Below, piece after piece: positions 48,330-60,699 of a stretch of DNA of 64,000 bases. Each line of letters begins with the position of its first letter. Within the stretch, counting starts at the first letter, position 1. The translations under genes and the position numbers were made by a program. The notes below the pieces were generated by a model that was not told the origin of the DNA, did no database searches, and saw only the letters and a list, made by a program, of their open reading frames with translations. Source of the stretch: Blastobasis lacticolella (taxonomy: Eukaryota > Arthropoda > Insecta > Lepidoptera > Blastobasidae); contig LR990049.1 of NCBI GenBank assembly GCA_905147135.1, forward strand, positions 12,045,428 through 12,109,427, given 5' to 3'.

Positions 48330-48428
48330 GCTGTGGGATAAGCTCGCCCTTGCATTATAAACTGTATTTTTATTTCCTGTAATGTTATAAATTGATGCAA
48401 TAAAGAGATTACATACATACATACATAC
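48330..48428 (+). mobile_element. LINE 3' end with (acat)n tail
   Basis: 'gctgtgggataagctcgccc' leads to 'gatgcaataaagagat' and then (tacata)n. It belongs to the same group of LINE tails as 43237. Confidence 0.55.
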
Positions 48429-48571
48429 AGACCCTATGGCATATATTACTTAAGTAGAGAGAGTAAGTCAACCAAAGCAATGTAGAGAATTACTATATAT
48501 TCTGTTCGACCGATAAAAAAGTAAAATGGTAATTAAAAAATAATCCCCAATAAACTATAATGTCTCTCTTC

Positions 48572-48700
48572 TATAGGCCTGCTGGAAGAGATTTCTTCTT
48601 AGAAATAAGTAGTGCCTGTTGTGTCGTATTTAATTTTGTAATTTCTGTATACTTTATATTGTGTGCAATAAATTGTTAAATAAATAAATAAATAAAAAAC
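48572..48700 (+). mobile_element. LINE 3' end with (aaat)n tail
   Basis: 'ggcctgctggaagagatttc' leads to 'tattgtgtgcaataaattgt' and (taaa)n, a second LINE tail about 145 bases after the previous one in the same orientation. Confidence 0.6.
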
Positions 48701-49239
48701 GTATTATGGAGAATAGTCACAAAAATTAAAATCGTATGTTTATCACTGCTGCTGCAACGAAAAAATTCTCACTCAGCATCGTACCAGAATATCTGGGAGT
48801 GTAAAAATACAATTAATACATTTTTTCTATTTTATTAATACCCTCCTTCAATCCTACGTGCAATCTGGATAGACGAAGAAATAGTATCAAAAGTTCACGC
48901 CATTTTTTGTAACACATTAAGATTAGTTGAGTTCTAGCGTGATTGAATGTGGCGTTTCAGAGGATTGGGAGTGGAATGTTTTTTATACCATTGGTATGCA
49001 ATTAAAATCAGTGTTTTTGTCATTTTTAATACAGATCTACTATGGTTTCGTATAAGACTCAGTTCATTGTATGAGAAGAAAATGTCTGAACAGCAGAAAT
49101 TACTAAAATGTTGGTCAAACTTACACAATGATTTGAACTTAAAGCACTAAATTGTCAGGCTGTTTAATAGTGGTTCAGAAATATGCCAAAAGGGAAGTAG
49201 TAGGTAAGGAATAAGATAGATAATGTATCGATGTATGTA

Positions 49240-49400
49240 TCTATGTACGCCTAGATCTTTTAAACTACGCAACGGATTTTAATTTGGTTTTCAACAATAG
49301 ATAGAGCAATTCAAGAGAAAGATTTATAAGCAAGAAAAAAGTGTAGGTAGAGGTAAAGTAGGTGTATGCGAACGAAGTCGCGCTGGGTCCACAAGTAACA
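49240..49400 (+). mobile_element. LEP1/Helitron-like fragment
   Basis: 'acgcaacggattttaatttg' and the end 'gtatgcgaacgaagtcgcgc' then 'tgggtccacaagta' match the 3' part of the element at 350-600. Confidence 0.5.
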
Positions 49401-50229
49401 TTAGATCTTCGATGTTGTTTCTCCGTCTGTGATGTAGACGTAGACAAATGAATAAATCAGTACTTTTTCCGATCGTAGATACGACGTCTAGCTCCGTGTC
49501 TTAAGAATCCGCGCTGTATTTTATTTTCGGTGAAGCTCGTCCCAAATCTTCTTACGTTCAAACGTAGTACACGAAATATTTCATCGCTGTCCCTTGCTAA
49601 GACGGTCAAAACCAAAAATAAGCGGTTTACGAATATAAATATAGCAGGGTAGAGGTACACAAAATTGATTTGATAGAATTACGCGCCCACGTGAATTGCC
49701 ATCCGTATTTGAAATACTTTACGGTAGCTGTAAGCTAATTATTTGAAAATCACTGATATTTACTAAAATATTTGGTCGTTTGTTATTTAACTGTGGTGGT
49801 AGTAAATACTTTATTACTTTTTAAGTTTGTTTTTATTAATCGACACGTGTCATTAGCCTATCTATCTACGTTACAGCGAAAAATTTAATTAATAAATTAT
49901 AATTGGCTTGGAAATAAAATAAACACATATAAAATCTTAACCATATACTCGTATATTCTAATTAAATGCATTCTACAACCAGTTTTTGTATACTTACTGT
50001 ACGAGACAAGGAATTCTCCAGCTCTATTAATTTAACAACTACTATCCAACTGGCCACATTTCAGTAATATTAAAGTCGAGAAGGCTTGACAACTTAGTCC
50101 GTTAGGCCGGCGACACAACTGCTTCTCTACAATTTAATGCTGAATCGCAAATATTACTGCTCTTATGTCACTCTGAATGCATTAGAACCAACTATCATTT
50201 TATCTTCAACGGCTGGTACCACTCACTAT

Positions 50230-50385
50230 TGGTCCTGAGTCTTCTCTATGAAAGGGTTTCGTCATAATCTCCACGCTGGACGGGTTGTTGATCGCGGTAT
50301 TGATTTAATAACATTGCTTTCCATTCTCTAGCCTACGGAGGGTCTTGTAGTTAGATATTAATCGCTTGTACTTAAGACACACTGA
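50230..50385 (-). repeat. Repeat C, copy 5, diverged
   Basis: 'cgtcataatctccacgctgg', 'ctagcctacggagggtcttg' and 'cgcttgtacttaagacac' are recognisable reverse repeat C pieces. Confidence 0.55.
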
Positions 50386-52629
50386 GAGAAAAAGATCTAT
50401 ATAACAGCTAGTTGGCATATAAGTATAGATAATCGTACGGTCAGGTATTCAACATTCGTTGAATGATATACTCTACTCTAGTCAACCTACTGCTTTTACC
50501 AGATAAGTACCAATACGATCTCGTCCAACATTGTCACCGCTTGCAACCAAAACACGATTTAAATATTCCTCCGGTCGCTCAGTTCCGTACCAGATCGCAG
50601 AAAGAAGGGGATGCAGGGGTCGTAAAGACTAAACCGGTGTTACGACGCAGGGTGGTGCCGCCATAAAGCGAACCGAGGAGCTCGCTTAACAAAATTCGAA
50701 TAGAATTGAAATGTCGCTCGCAACGGCTAGCCGAATCTCCCCGGAACATTGATGTCTCGATACTGGTCTTGTGGGCCCAGCGAGTTGTCTAGCTAGATAG
50801 GAGATGTGGTTTCCATACATAGTAGCTATTGATGACAGATCTGGATTTAGTATGGATTAGTGGTAATAGTTGATTGTTGGTGTGGTCAAGGTACAGGGGC
50901 TCTGTAGATTTTCTTCTTATTTATTTTGGACTATTTACTAGCGAAAGAAATAGAATAACGCCTCAAATAACAGTTTATTTATAATATCTACTTTTTATGT
51001 AGATGAATAAAGTTTTAATTTAACAAAAATTTATGAATCAACAGACGTTAGATATTGAAAAAAGCTTTTAAAGCAAAGAGGGCGACGGACAAAAAATCAT
51101 AATTTCATAGAAAAAAATTTAATCACGCAAAGTGCTTTTGTAAAAAGTAAGCCTCAAAGGAATTTCGATCCTTTCTGTCAAATCAGGTCTTATCTCGGTC
51201 CTATTTGTAGATTGACGTTGTTTCGACCCATAATTAATATCAGTGGATAAATATCTGATATTTCTAGATACATTTGAACATTTGGTGGTTTTATTTTACG
51301 CTTTATTATAAACGTAGCAGGGTCTATTTGGGAGTGAATCGACTCATGCGCAGGTAGCCCGACATTCCGCCGCTTTGTTCGGTCTGGAGGGCCCCCCGCC
51401 CACACTCTTCCGGATCGCATCGCATACGCATCTAACTGTTCAACCCATTAACTCGAATCTCATTGGGTGTTAATATTATGTGCCACAATCATTTGCATAC
51501 GAAAAGGGATTATTGGTTTAACTTAACTAACTTGTTTTGTAGAAGTATTTCATGTAATACCATTTTTACAGCGCCATAATCATGTGTATGTTTATTTTAT
51601 GCAGTCGTCGTGACATAATCTCCCCTCCGAAGCGTACCTCGCGCACCAGCCACGTGGAAATTATGTCAACAATTTATGACTTAAATCCATTTAGATAAAT
51701 GTTGCTGGTAGAATATACTTTCGATGCAACGGAATGATTATTATATTATACCTACTATCATTTAATTCGAGTTTCATAACATAGCATAACACAACTCTGG
51801 TAACATACCTACTTACATAAAAGTCACGCCTCTGGTCCACAGGTAACATAAAAAAAGCATTAGTACGAAAAAGAATTATAGGAGTGACTGTCCAAAAAAC
51901 GTAACAATTGTTTTTACTTTTTGTGATTTTAATAAATAACAGGAGAATTATTCTTTTTGTGATGTTAATTCTCCCCTATAGCCCCATAAACATTACATAG
52001 TACCTAAAAGTGTACTATGCCCGTCGATGTACAATCTAAATCAATTTTAAACAGCATTAACAGTCGGTAACGACTCCCACTTTAAGATTTATTTGTAACA
52101 ATGATGCGGGGGCACAAATTTATTGTTATGCGAAGACATAGATGAGGTAAGCTGTTTTACTAATTGTGTTTATTCCTCATTGTTACAGGTATGGTAGTGT
52201 CTCCTTCGCAGCGGTCGGAGGTAACGTTTTATGTATTTCCTAGCCAAATATGATATCACGTTACAACATACATTTTTTATTGTAGCAAAAAGCAACGTGT
52301 TATCCGCCGCACGTGTCACAATTTTGATACTGGCTGCAATAACGGGCTGCAATTTTCAGAGCGTATTTGGCTCGGGTGGAGCACACTATACAAGTAAATA
52401 AATGTGTTCGTCGCAGATGCTGGCTTGTTTAGTCTAACAGGCTTCTTGGCAAATAATAAGCTAAAAGCGAACATGCAGGCTCTAGTACCAAGTAGTATTA
52501 AGTGTTTACACCGCCACTGCTGAGGCCGGACCGTCTAATATATAGACAAAATACTGACATTAACAACGGATGTTCAAAATATTGGGATTATGAAAATTAC
52601 TATAGGTAGTGTTTAAAATTATTTATCGA

Positions 52630-52795
52630 AGCCCATAACAGTCCACTGCAGGACTTAAGGCCTCTTCCACAAAAGGGGAGGTTATTGCCATAATCTCCTT
52701 GCTTGGCAGTCGCAATGTTAATGGATAACGCTGCTGCCCATTTTACAGCCTATGGAGATAATTTGCCTCGAGTCATTAGTCACCTTGTATGGACA
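52630..52795 (-). repeat. Repeat C, copy 6
   Basis: 'cagtccactgcaggacttaa', 'ggggaggttattgccataat' and 'gctgctgcccattttacagc' match repeat C in reverse. Confidence 0.75.
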
Positions 52796-53032
52796 TCTTG
52801 TCACCAGACACTACACGACATAAATCAGGGCTAAAAATTGGTAACTTGAAAATTTTCTGTAACAAGAAGATACTTCTTAGAAGTGGCAAAATACCGATCG
52901 GTAGCTCATGGATGCGGGCGACGGGAAAGAGAATAAAATATGAGGAAGGTCTATGTTTGGCAGTGGACCGCTTGCGGCTAAAACGAAGAGGAGAAGAAGA
53001 ATAACTGTGACCAACTGAATAAGATATACTTA

Positions 53033-53115
53033 TCATCATCATCATATCAGCCGAAAGACGCCCACTGCAGGCCTCCCCCTCAGATCTTCACAAAGGCGGG
53101 TCCTATGCATTCCGC
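53033..53115 (-). mobile_element. RTE-type LINE 3' end fragment
   Basis: (atc)n then 'cagccgaaagacgcccactg' and 'caaaggcgggtcctatgc', the reverse of the RTE tail at 29130. Confidence 0.6.
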
Positions 53116-53399
53116 ATGTAACATTCGTTTCACATAAAGCCTTATCGAAACACTTTAGCAATAACTGTACTGATACGATGCAACTACAATTGTGTTACGT
53201 TATGATGCGGTAAGGCGTGATGTGTGAATCTGTGACTGTGACATCTGCGGTGTGAGCGGTCAACCCAGGCGAGCACATAACGTCGCCCAGACGCCGCCGG
53301 CCTATCGGCGTGTGCCCGAGCACTGCACTCCACAAACACGAGAGTGAAATCAAATTTTAAAGAGAAATCTCATTGCTATGGTATTAGCATAATGCACGA

Positions 53400-54799
53400 G
53401 CTTGTCATTCCAGCTTCGGGTAAGTACGCGCTATGAATTTCACTCAATCACGTTCGGCTTTCGGGAACGCATCGAACGTAATATCGCGCGGCATAGATGT
53501 GAACACAGGTGCTTGCCAGAGTATTTTGAGGCGATATTAAATTCACATTTGTGGAAATGTCGGATATCTAGGTACTACGCGGATCTGAGGGAGAATTTCG
53601 CCAAACTTGTTTTCTTGCTGGAGTTGTTTTGCGTCTTAGTGACAAGATTGTGGAGAGACTTTGAGCTTACAAATATTCTTACTAGTGGATGATTTCTTTG
53701 TCGTCTTTTTAGATATAGAATCGTCAGGGTTTCTGTGAGACAGCTCCATAGAACCCCTACTTAAAAATTTATGGTTAGCAAATTCATTTGCGGAGCTTGG
53801 CTTGTTGGATTTCGTCCTAATTCTTTGAATAGATCCTAGAAGTAGGCGAGTCTGTTCAAAAATTCATAAGAGTCGATGCAACCGGCCCCGTATCCATCGA
53901 AGTGGTGGGCAAACATCAGACCTACGTCAAAACAAATTGATGTACAAAGACGTCGCACGTACGAGGGTCGGACGTGAAATGAGAGACCTATTTCTGCATT
54001 AGTAGGCGCTCCTTGTCAATCAAACGACTAACTAGTTGTAAATAAGTGAATACTTACAGATAGGTTGCGCAATTTTAACGCCAGGTAGGCAGCTATGCCA
54101 GCTTAGTACTTATATGTGTACCGACCGACTTACTTTCTACATACAACAAAATACAAAAAAAGTATCTACATAGGTAGTCATTTGCAAAAATACACAAAGA
54201 ACCAAAACTTTGATAGTGAAAGTTTATTTGAAATAAATATAAGAAGATTGAGCTACTTTAGTTTCTTATAAACTTAAAGCAAACAAAGTTCCTCCTCGTC
54301 CGCGTATTTATTCATTCGGGACTCCCATTGAATACACAGTGCTATACTGTGCTATTTTCATATTTCATTATATAAATATCCGTAAGTAACAGGATCATTT
54401 TATCAAGTAAATTTTACATTCTGATATACAAGTACCTACAGTAAATACTAATTAAACTCACCTCTTAAATTCCCGAGTTTAAATTGATGTAGTATAATAC
54501 CGAACCAAAATAATTTATATGTATACCGTGCCCGAGCTGTATTCTCGGGAACAAACGATGTCTGTATTAAGTACGCATGGGGTCGTATTTGGGATGCTCA
54601 TTTAGGTACACGGCTTGGGCGTGGTTCGCGGGTGCAATTTTTAGAATACATTGCCACATTGAACTAAAGCGAACAACTTTATTGGATGGGATTTTGTTGC
54701 AGCTCTTTGCATAATGCTCTTCACAATACGAGCTGAGCTAGTACCAGGGCATTTTAACAGAAAAATGTTTACTCTTACTCGTATTTAAATCCTAATTGT
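53400..54799. other. Non-coding DNA, nothing recognised
   Basis: A 96-codon + strand ORF at 53402-53692 has no recognisable domain and no convincing splice context. The rest is AT-rich. Confidence 0.35.
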
Positions 54800-55061
54800 T
54801 CCAATTGGTCAACATGCCTACCACGGAGAGTTCACGGGTTCGATTCCCGGCCGGACAGAAATTGAAATGATGATTTTATTTTATGTTATGGATCTGGGTG
54901 TTGTATGTGTAATACGTACATATTTAAAAATATTTAAGAAGTTAATCAGTTTTCTGGCACCCATAACACAAGCTTTGCTTACTTTGGGGCTAGATGGCAC
55001 TGTGTGAATTGTCCAAGCAAGTTTCAATAGGTATTATTAATATGTTTTTTATTTATTTATA
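54800..55061 (+). mobile_element. SINE B copy 3
   Basis: The partial head ends in a strong B box 'gggttcgattcccggccgg'. The body has 'acagaaattgaaatgatga' and the 3' part 'ttggggctagatggcactgt' and 'tttatttatttat'. Confidence 0.75.
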
Positions 55062-55774
55062 TGTTATTAAATAGTTTTACATAAAGCAAAACTTTGAAGA
55101 TTCCCAACATATCCATCTCCATAACATCCAGTAAAATGAATGTATCTAAAGGCATCTAAGGTTAGCATATTCTTCCCACACCCTCGACAACTTAAAGTTA
55201 ACCTCTCCAATTTAAAATTTGTCCAATAAAATTACTTTGTAGCGTTGCTTATCGTTATCTATAATTTTATGGGCGCTGAAACTACTCGGCGGAACTGTGC
55301 GCGTTGTATATGTATGACTGAGTATGTATGGTATGAGGCTATGAGTCCTTTATGGGATGGTGGGTGTAAACACGTAATATGAGGGGACGTGTGCAGATTG
55401 CGGTCGGATAGCGGCCGGGATTATGAGAGCTGGCGTGAGCCTGGACTGGATTTGACACGTGCGAAATGCTTCCTTGTAGGGGAGGCGTGATAATCTAATA
55501 TGCAATGTGACTAGGCAATTGGTAAAGAGTTGAAGAGTATCTTTATACGATATCTGTCTTCGCTACGCTTGCTGGACTGTCTGCTTTCCTGTGTAATCGG
55601 AAAGCAAGGCTTCTTATTTATTTCTTGTGAAGTTGTGAATATTAATTTTACTTTCAGTTTATATGCCTTGTCTAACCACATACTGGTTGGATGTGTTTGG
55701 TGGTGTCATTGTAATATATATATATAGGTACTTACAAGTATTACTTAAATTAAGCTTACTTACTTACAAGTATT

Positions 55775-56020
55775 ACCAACTAGGAGGTTCCAAAGAAACT
55801 TTCTCCCACGCACACTAAGGTTGCGGAATGAACTACCTGGAGAAGTTTTCCCTGGAGAGTACAACATGGAGTTCCTCAAGAAAGGGGTTAAAAGGTTTTT
55901 ACGGCGACAACGCGTGGGTGATGCCCCTGGTATTGCAAACGTCCATGGGCTGCGGTGACTGCTTACCATCAGGCAGGCCGCAAGCTTGTTTGCCACCTAA
56001 TTGTTATAAAAAAAAACTAC
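55775..56020 (+). repeat. Repeat D, longest A-tailed copy
   Basis: Reads 'gttgcggaatgaactacctg', 'gagtacaacatggagttcct', 'ttacggcgacaacgcgtggg', 'tgcggtgactgcttacca' and 'tcaggcaggccgcaagcttg', and ends with an A run at 56009. It is the best reference for the family. ORFs here (78 and 70 codons) are repeat-derived. Confidence 0.75.
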
Positions 56021-56880
56021 TTACAAGTACTACTAACTAACGTACGTACGAGTATTACTTTAAAATATCTAAAATTTAGTATGCCTTAAAATTATAGATG
56101 TGAAACAAACAAAAAGATTGGAAAGTTAGCTACCTTCATAGTAGCAAATTTTATTTTCTCTCTGTGTGGGAGCATCTATATAGTAGTGTAGGTACAAAGC
56201 TGATGGGTACTTATACGTTGTTTTAAAAAGTATGTACATATACGGTCTAGAATTTAGCACCATAAAACGTATTTCATTTCCGTTATTTGACTTCATACCG
56301 CTATAAACAGTTTACATAAAGGCGAATGTTTACACAAGTCTTGGAAGATAGTTACTTAGGAACTTATCTAATTAGTTAATTAGCTGTTACAACGCCAACT
56401 CGGTATCATAAATATCATTACACTACGTTAACGTGATATTCTCGGCACATTTGCCATTTCGCAGCGCTTAACAAGCTTTCCCTAACCTTTGTCATAATCT
56501 CGTACAGCTTTGCTAAAAACCGACGGTCTTTTAGTCCGCTATCGCACACAAAGGGGTAATTAGCTGGGAGTAGTTATTTAATTTTCTCCTTCGTTCGAAT
56601 GAGTTTATGCATATTTTAATGACAGAATACGGCCCACTAGTTTGCCTATCGGCATTATAAACTTAAAGGCAATCGGCTGGCGCCTAGTGAGAGTTATTTC
56701 GACATTGTGCCATACGACTTTGTATAAAGTACGCGGCGAAATTAAATTTCAACGTTTTTATTGGCACCTGTTTCTGTTTAATGAATAAATTTGTAATATC
56801 CCGGTTTTTTACTATTCCATGGTCTGATCGTGTTTCTTGTTTGCAGTGAAGTGTCCGGAGTCGTATTCAATGTAAACAGT

Positions 56881-57195
56881 CATCTTGGCGGTAGTGTCCC
56901 AGATGCGCTCTCGAGCACGAGGGCCCGGGATCCCCCTTGACCATGATCCAGGATTTTGGCAGATCAGATTATTACAGTGGAGCGACTGCTATCTGACCTT
57001 TGTGACCCTGCTACCATGGGAACCTGATCAGATTGTAACAAGGTTAAACATTCAGTCGCCTGTATGTGCAGGTTTTATCACGATGTTTTCCCTCACATAC
57101 CTCAGAAAAGACTCATTGTTACATGGCCGCATTGGGATTCGATTCCCGTACCTCTCGCTTACGAGTCGGCTACCTTAACAACTCGGCCACCTATG
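56881..57195 (-). mobile_element. SINE A copy 6, with head
   Basis: In reverse, the head shows 'gccgagttgttaaggtagcc' and the B-box-like 'ggaatcgaatccc'. The body contains 'gtgagggaaaacatcgtg' and 'catggtagcagggtcaca'. Confidence 0.75.
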
Positions 57196-57199
57196 ATTC

Positions 57200-57650
57200 C
57201 GCCTCCCGCCAATGTAATACAATTAGCTTTATTTAAATCGGGTTTAAGCGGATTGACGAAGACGTATTATTATCCACTGGCTATTTCAACCCGGATATAT
57301 TTAGTCGCCCACGTAACTTCATAATTAAAAATGATCGAACTCGATCGGGCAATCAGTTCGCAAGCTTTAGTAGCAGTATTCCGCACTCCTATAAATAAAT
57401 CACCTCCGATAGCCACCGACGGTCCGTCAGTTAAAATTGAAAGCGGTATGGACGCAATAGTTAATTGCGCCGACCATTCCGACCACAGCACAGCGCAGGC
57501 TCGCCCACGCTAGCTGCCGGTGGCGCCAAATACCGGCCACCTAGCCTATCTAGCTGTATTTACACTGCACTGTACATTCCAAGCACTGAGATATTCAAAT
57601 GCGCTCCGGATTCGATCACGATTCACTTATTCGCTTATCTAACACGCTCG
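57200..57650. other. GC-balanced unique block
   Basis: It matches none of the repeat families and has short ORFs on both strands without a domain. It may be a conserved non-coding element within the intron. Confidence 0.3.
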
Positions 57651-57709
57651 TAATTTTGTGATTATGATAGGTATAAGTCTATTCGATAGTGATTCTGTTC
57701 TGAGTTATG

Positions 57710-57940
57710 TCATCATCACAACACATAACAGTCCTCTGCAGGACTTAAGGCCTCACCCACGAAAGGTGAGGTTATTGCTTTAATATCCACGCCTGGCAAG
57801 TATATAACTTGGTAAATATAATAACGGAAAAAGCTGCTGCCAATTTTCTAGCCTACGGAGACTCTAGATCTTTTGCCTTGAAAGCATTAGTTGCCTTGTA
57901 CGACACCCACGAGTGTAAGGGGTTGGCGCTATTCACCAGT
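57710..57940 (-). repeat. Repeat C, copy 7
   Basis: 'cagtcctctgcaggacttaa', 'cacgaaaggtgaggttattg', 'ctagcctacggagactctag' and 'cgacacccacgagtgtaagg' in reverse orientation. Confidence 0.8.
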
Positions 57941-58357
57941 TACAGATACAGTTTGATATAATTGTAGTCATTGTATAAATAAAAATGATGATGTCTATGT
58001 CTAACAATTGTTGTGCTGGCTATCTTATTAAACCGGAACACAAAATACACTTTGCTACTTCGCGGGAGAAATAGATAAAAGGGTTGTATACATCCATCCA
58101 GGAGGACTGCTCACGCTTGATAGATTATTAAGGAGGTTTAAGTCTAACAGTTAAATTGATGTAGATATATCGCATCGAAAGGTCTAACTCCAATACCTGT
58201 AACCCAAGCAATCATCATCTGTCAGTCCCTCCGAAACAGCAAGGTTACACGTGAAATGTTTGCACTTCGAATACGTGTTACTATTATGAGCTCACAGGCC
58301 GAGTTTTTAGCTCGATATCCTTCATAAAAGATCGATAAAGAGGAAACCAGTCAGCAA

Positions 58358-60600
58358 ATTCAAATCAAATCAAATCATTTATTTAATCGTCAACATGGGT
58401 TACAAAGTTGGTTTCATGTATTTTATAGATCTCCATGTTCCACCTTACGGTATACGATACAATCCACCTATCTAACTATCACTTTATACAATACTAGAAT
58501 CAAATGAAATTCATCCCTTTTAAATATCCGATATTAATACACTAAATTAACAAAAATATATCAAGATAAATCATTATTAAATCGTCAATAACTATAATTA
58601 ATTGAAATAATTGAATGTCAATTTTTTATAAATCGTTAAAATATAAATGTCATTTATCATTTTATATATAATTATTATTTATATTACTACATTTATATAA
58701 AAGTATCGTTAAGGAATTCGTCACACCGATAATAACATTTTTCGGTCAACATTTTAAAGAGACTGTGTTTAAATTCCGTCACATCTAACTCTCTTATCTG
58801 TTTAGGTATCTTATTGTATATTTTGGGGGCCATACAAAAAATACTCTTGTGTTTTAGAGCTGTCTTAGACTGGACAGCGCACAGCCGGCCAGGATCACGG
58901 TGGCTTCTATTGTGCACCTGAGAGACAGATGTGAACAAGTGGAGGTTAGACCTCACATACACAGCTACCTCATATATGTAGAGGCATGCCAGTGTAAGAA
59001 TCTTTAGTTTAGCGTAGTGAGGTTTGCAGCTATCAGTTCTTTTTAAATTGCATATAGCTCTAATGCAACTTTTTTGTCCCCTGAATATTGATTCTTTTTC
59101 AGAACAGTTTCCCCAAAATATTATTCCGTATCGGAGAATTGATGCAACAAGCCCGTGGTATGCATTAAGAACGGCTTCACGGTTGACAGTCTTTGCTAGT
59201 TCGTAAAGTGCGTACGCGTGTCTATTTAACTTTTTACATAACATCTCTGCATGATATTTCCATGTCAGTTTATTATCTATATATAATCCTAAAAACTTTG
59301 TTATTTGTGTATCTTTAATAGTTGTATTCATGTAGCTTATCTTTAGGTCGTGCATTTGATCTTTCCTTTGAAAAAAATTCATGATGTTCGTTTTTCCTAT
59401 GTTTACTAATAGATTATTTTGGTCTAACCAGTTTATTATTTTATAAATAGAATCATTAATATCATTTTCATAATTATTTTTGTCATTACTTTTAATTACT
59501 ACCGTACTATCATCAGCAAATAATGTCATTGGAAATGGTATATGCTTAGGTAAATCGTTAATATATAGCAAAAACAGTAATGGTCCCAACACGCTTCCCT
59601 GTGGAACTCCGAATAAAACTGTACGTTCATCAGATCTATATTTAATTTCGGTTCTAGACGATTCGCAGATTTTTGTTATTTCAGTGTATTGCTTCCTATT
59701 TTGTAGGTAGGACTCTATTAGTGATAACACGTTGCCACGTATTCCGTAGCCTTCTATCTTCTTTACGAGGAGTTTATGGCTTACGTGATCGAACGCTTTT
59801 GTCATGTCCATAAACACTGCACATACTGGATTACGTTGGTCTATATTGTTTGTGACTATATTTAAAAAGTCAAAAATAGCCATGTTTATATTTTTGTTTC
59901 TGCGGAAACCCTTTTGCTCTGGTGCTATTATGTCTTGTTTGTTTAAATAAATCAAAAGTGCTTCATACATGTATTTCTCTACTACTTTTGACATGACGGA
60001 TATTAATGCTATAGGCCTAAAATTATTCATGTCACTTTTATCTCCTTTTTTATGTAAAGGCTTTACTATAGTTAATTTTAGCGCTTCCGGGAAAGCCCCG
60101 TTATCTATGGCTAAGTTAATAATATGTGTAAGGTGTGGAGCTATCTCAACCGCCACGTGCTTGAGAACAGCAGTTGAAATTTCATCATAGCCAACACTTC
60201 GCTTATTTTTCAACATTTTTATTATTTTATACACATCATAAGGTATGGCTGGTTCCATGAACATTGATTGGCTGTTGCTATTATACTTTATGTTTGGCTT
60301 AATGTTATGCAAGGATTTTGAGTTGAGCTTTACTAGGTCAATAAAGTGGTTATTGAATTCAGTAGCCATTTCTTTCGGATTATTAACAAATTTATTATTT
60401 ACTCTAATATATGAGACTGCACTTTTAGGTATATTTGTTTTTGATTTTTTAATAATATCCCAAGTGACCTTACTTTTATTTGTTGCCGTTTTTATTTTAT
60501 AATTATTTTGTGCATATTGTGTTAATTTAATTATCTGTTTTAATTTTTTTGAATATATTTTAAAATTTGTTCGATTTATAGCAATAAAAGTCATTACCGT
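58358..60600 (-). mobile_element. 5'-truncated LINE (CR1/L2/Daphne-like group)
   Basis: About 2.2 kb on the - strand. The 3' end is at about 58358, where the - strand ends in a (gattt)n-like tail (aaatcaaatcaaatc on +). An AT-rich 3' untranslated part of about 330 bases follows the reverse transcriptase stop. The 5' end lies near 60580-60620, where LINE-like sequence gives way to unrelated DNA, so ORF1 and the endonuclease are missing, as in common 5'-truncated insertions. No target duplication could be fixed. Confidence 0.7.
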
Positions 60601-60690
60601 ATACGAGTAGCTAAAACTCACAGTATTGGATTGGCCCCGAATCAGTGTAACTAACCCAATAAGGAAGGGTAGCGCAAGTTCAAATATCAT
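58693..60690 (-). CDS. Non-LTR retrotransposon reverse transcriptase, uninterrupted (endonuclease missing)
   Basis: The 665-codon ORF copies LINE RNA into DNA at the target site. Landmarks: NNFRPIALISVMSKVVEKY at about 222-240; motif A FMDMTKAFDH (293-302, catalytic Asp295); GVPQGSVLGPLLFLLYINDLP region from 361; catalytic FADD at 391-394; KTNIMNFF (433-440); FLGLYIDNKLTW (466-477). Fingers, palm and thumb are complete and without stops or frameshifts, so the copy is young or preserved by chance. LINE-like sequence starts only near residue 39. Residues 1-23 are not LINE-like and look like a signal peptide (see 60622-60690). The apurinic endonuclease that normally precedes the enzyme is absent, so it is unlikely to be an active element. 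Pattern suggests the CR1/L2/Daphne assemblage; exact clade not determined. Confidence 0.85.
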   Translation of the reverse strand: MIFELALPFLIGLVTLIRGQSNTVSFSYSYTVMTFIAINRTNFKIYSKKLKQIIKLTQYAQNNYKIKTATNKSKVTWDIIKKSKTNIPKSAVSYIRVNNKFVNNPKEMATEFNNHFIDLVKLNSKSLHNIKPNIKYNSNSQSMFMEPAIPYDVYKIIKMLKNKRSVGYDEISTAVLKHVAVEIAPHLTHIINLAIDNGAFPEALKLTIVKPLHKKGDKSDMNNFRPIALISVMSKVVEKYMYEALLIYLNKQDIIAPEQKGFRRNKNINMAIFDFLNIVTNNIDQRNPVCAVFMDMTKAFDHVSHKLLVKKIEGYGIRGNVLSLIESYLQNRKQYTEITKICESSRTEIKYRSDERTVLFGVPQGSVLGPLLFLLYINDLPKHIPFPMTLFADDSTVVIKSNDKNNYENDINDSIYKIINWLDQNNLLVNIGKTNIMNFFQRKDQMHDLKISYMNTTIKDTQITKFLGLYIDNKLTWKYHAEMLCKKLNRHAYALYELAKTVNREAVLNAYHGLVASILRYGIIFWGNCSEKESIFRGQKSCIRAICNLKRTDSCKPHYAKLKILTLACLYIYEVAVYVRSNLHLFTSVSQVHNRSHRDPGRLCAVQSKTALKHKSIFCMAPKIYNKIPKQIRELDVTEFKHSLFKMLTEKCYYRCDEFLNDTFI
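60622..60690 (-). CDS. Possible host mini-exon encoding a signal peptide
   Basis: The 69 bases encode MIFELALPFLIGLVTLIRGQ plus SNT, a plausible secretory signal with hydrophobic core and short polar end. It is followed immediately by GTGAGT (60621-60616), a good splice donor, giving a phase-0 exon. The context before ATG (ataaagATG) is acceptable. The LINE lies just downstream in the same frame, so the long ORF may be an accidental fusion of this exon, a little intron and the LINE. No further exon on the - strand was recognised in this window, so it could equally be chance. Confidence 0.25.
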
Positions 60691-60699
60691 CTTTATTCA

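Larger units (their letters stand above)
42356..58357 (+). other. Probable long first coding intron of the neuregulin-like gene
   Basis: Begins with GTAACT. No Ig, EGF or other exon of such a protein was recognised before the window end, so the intron likely exceeds 21 kb. It contains the repeats listed separately and AT-rich unique DNA. Stretches 38-bp or longer of simple sequence include (gtatt)n at 43340-43358 and (acat)n at 48410-48430. Confidence 0.4.
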
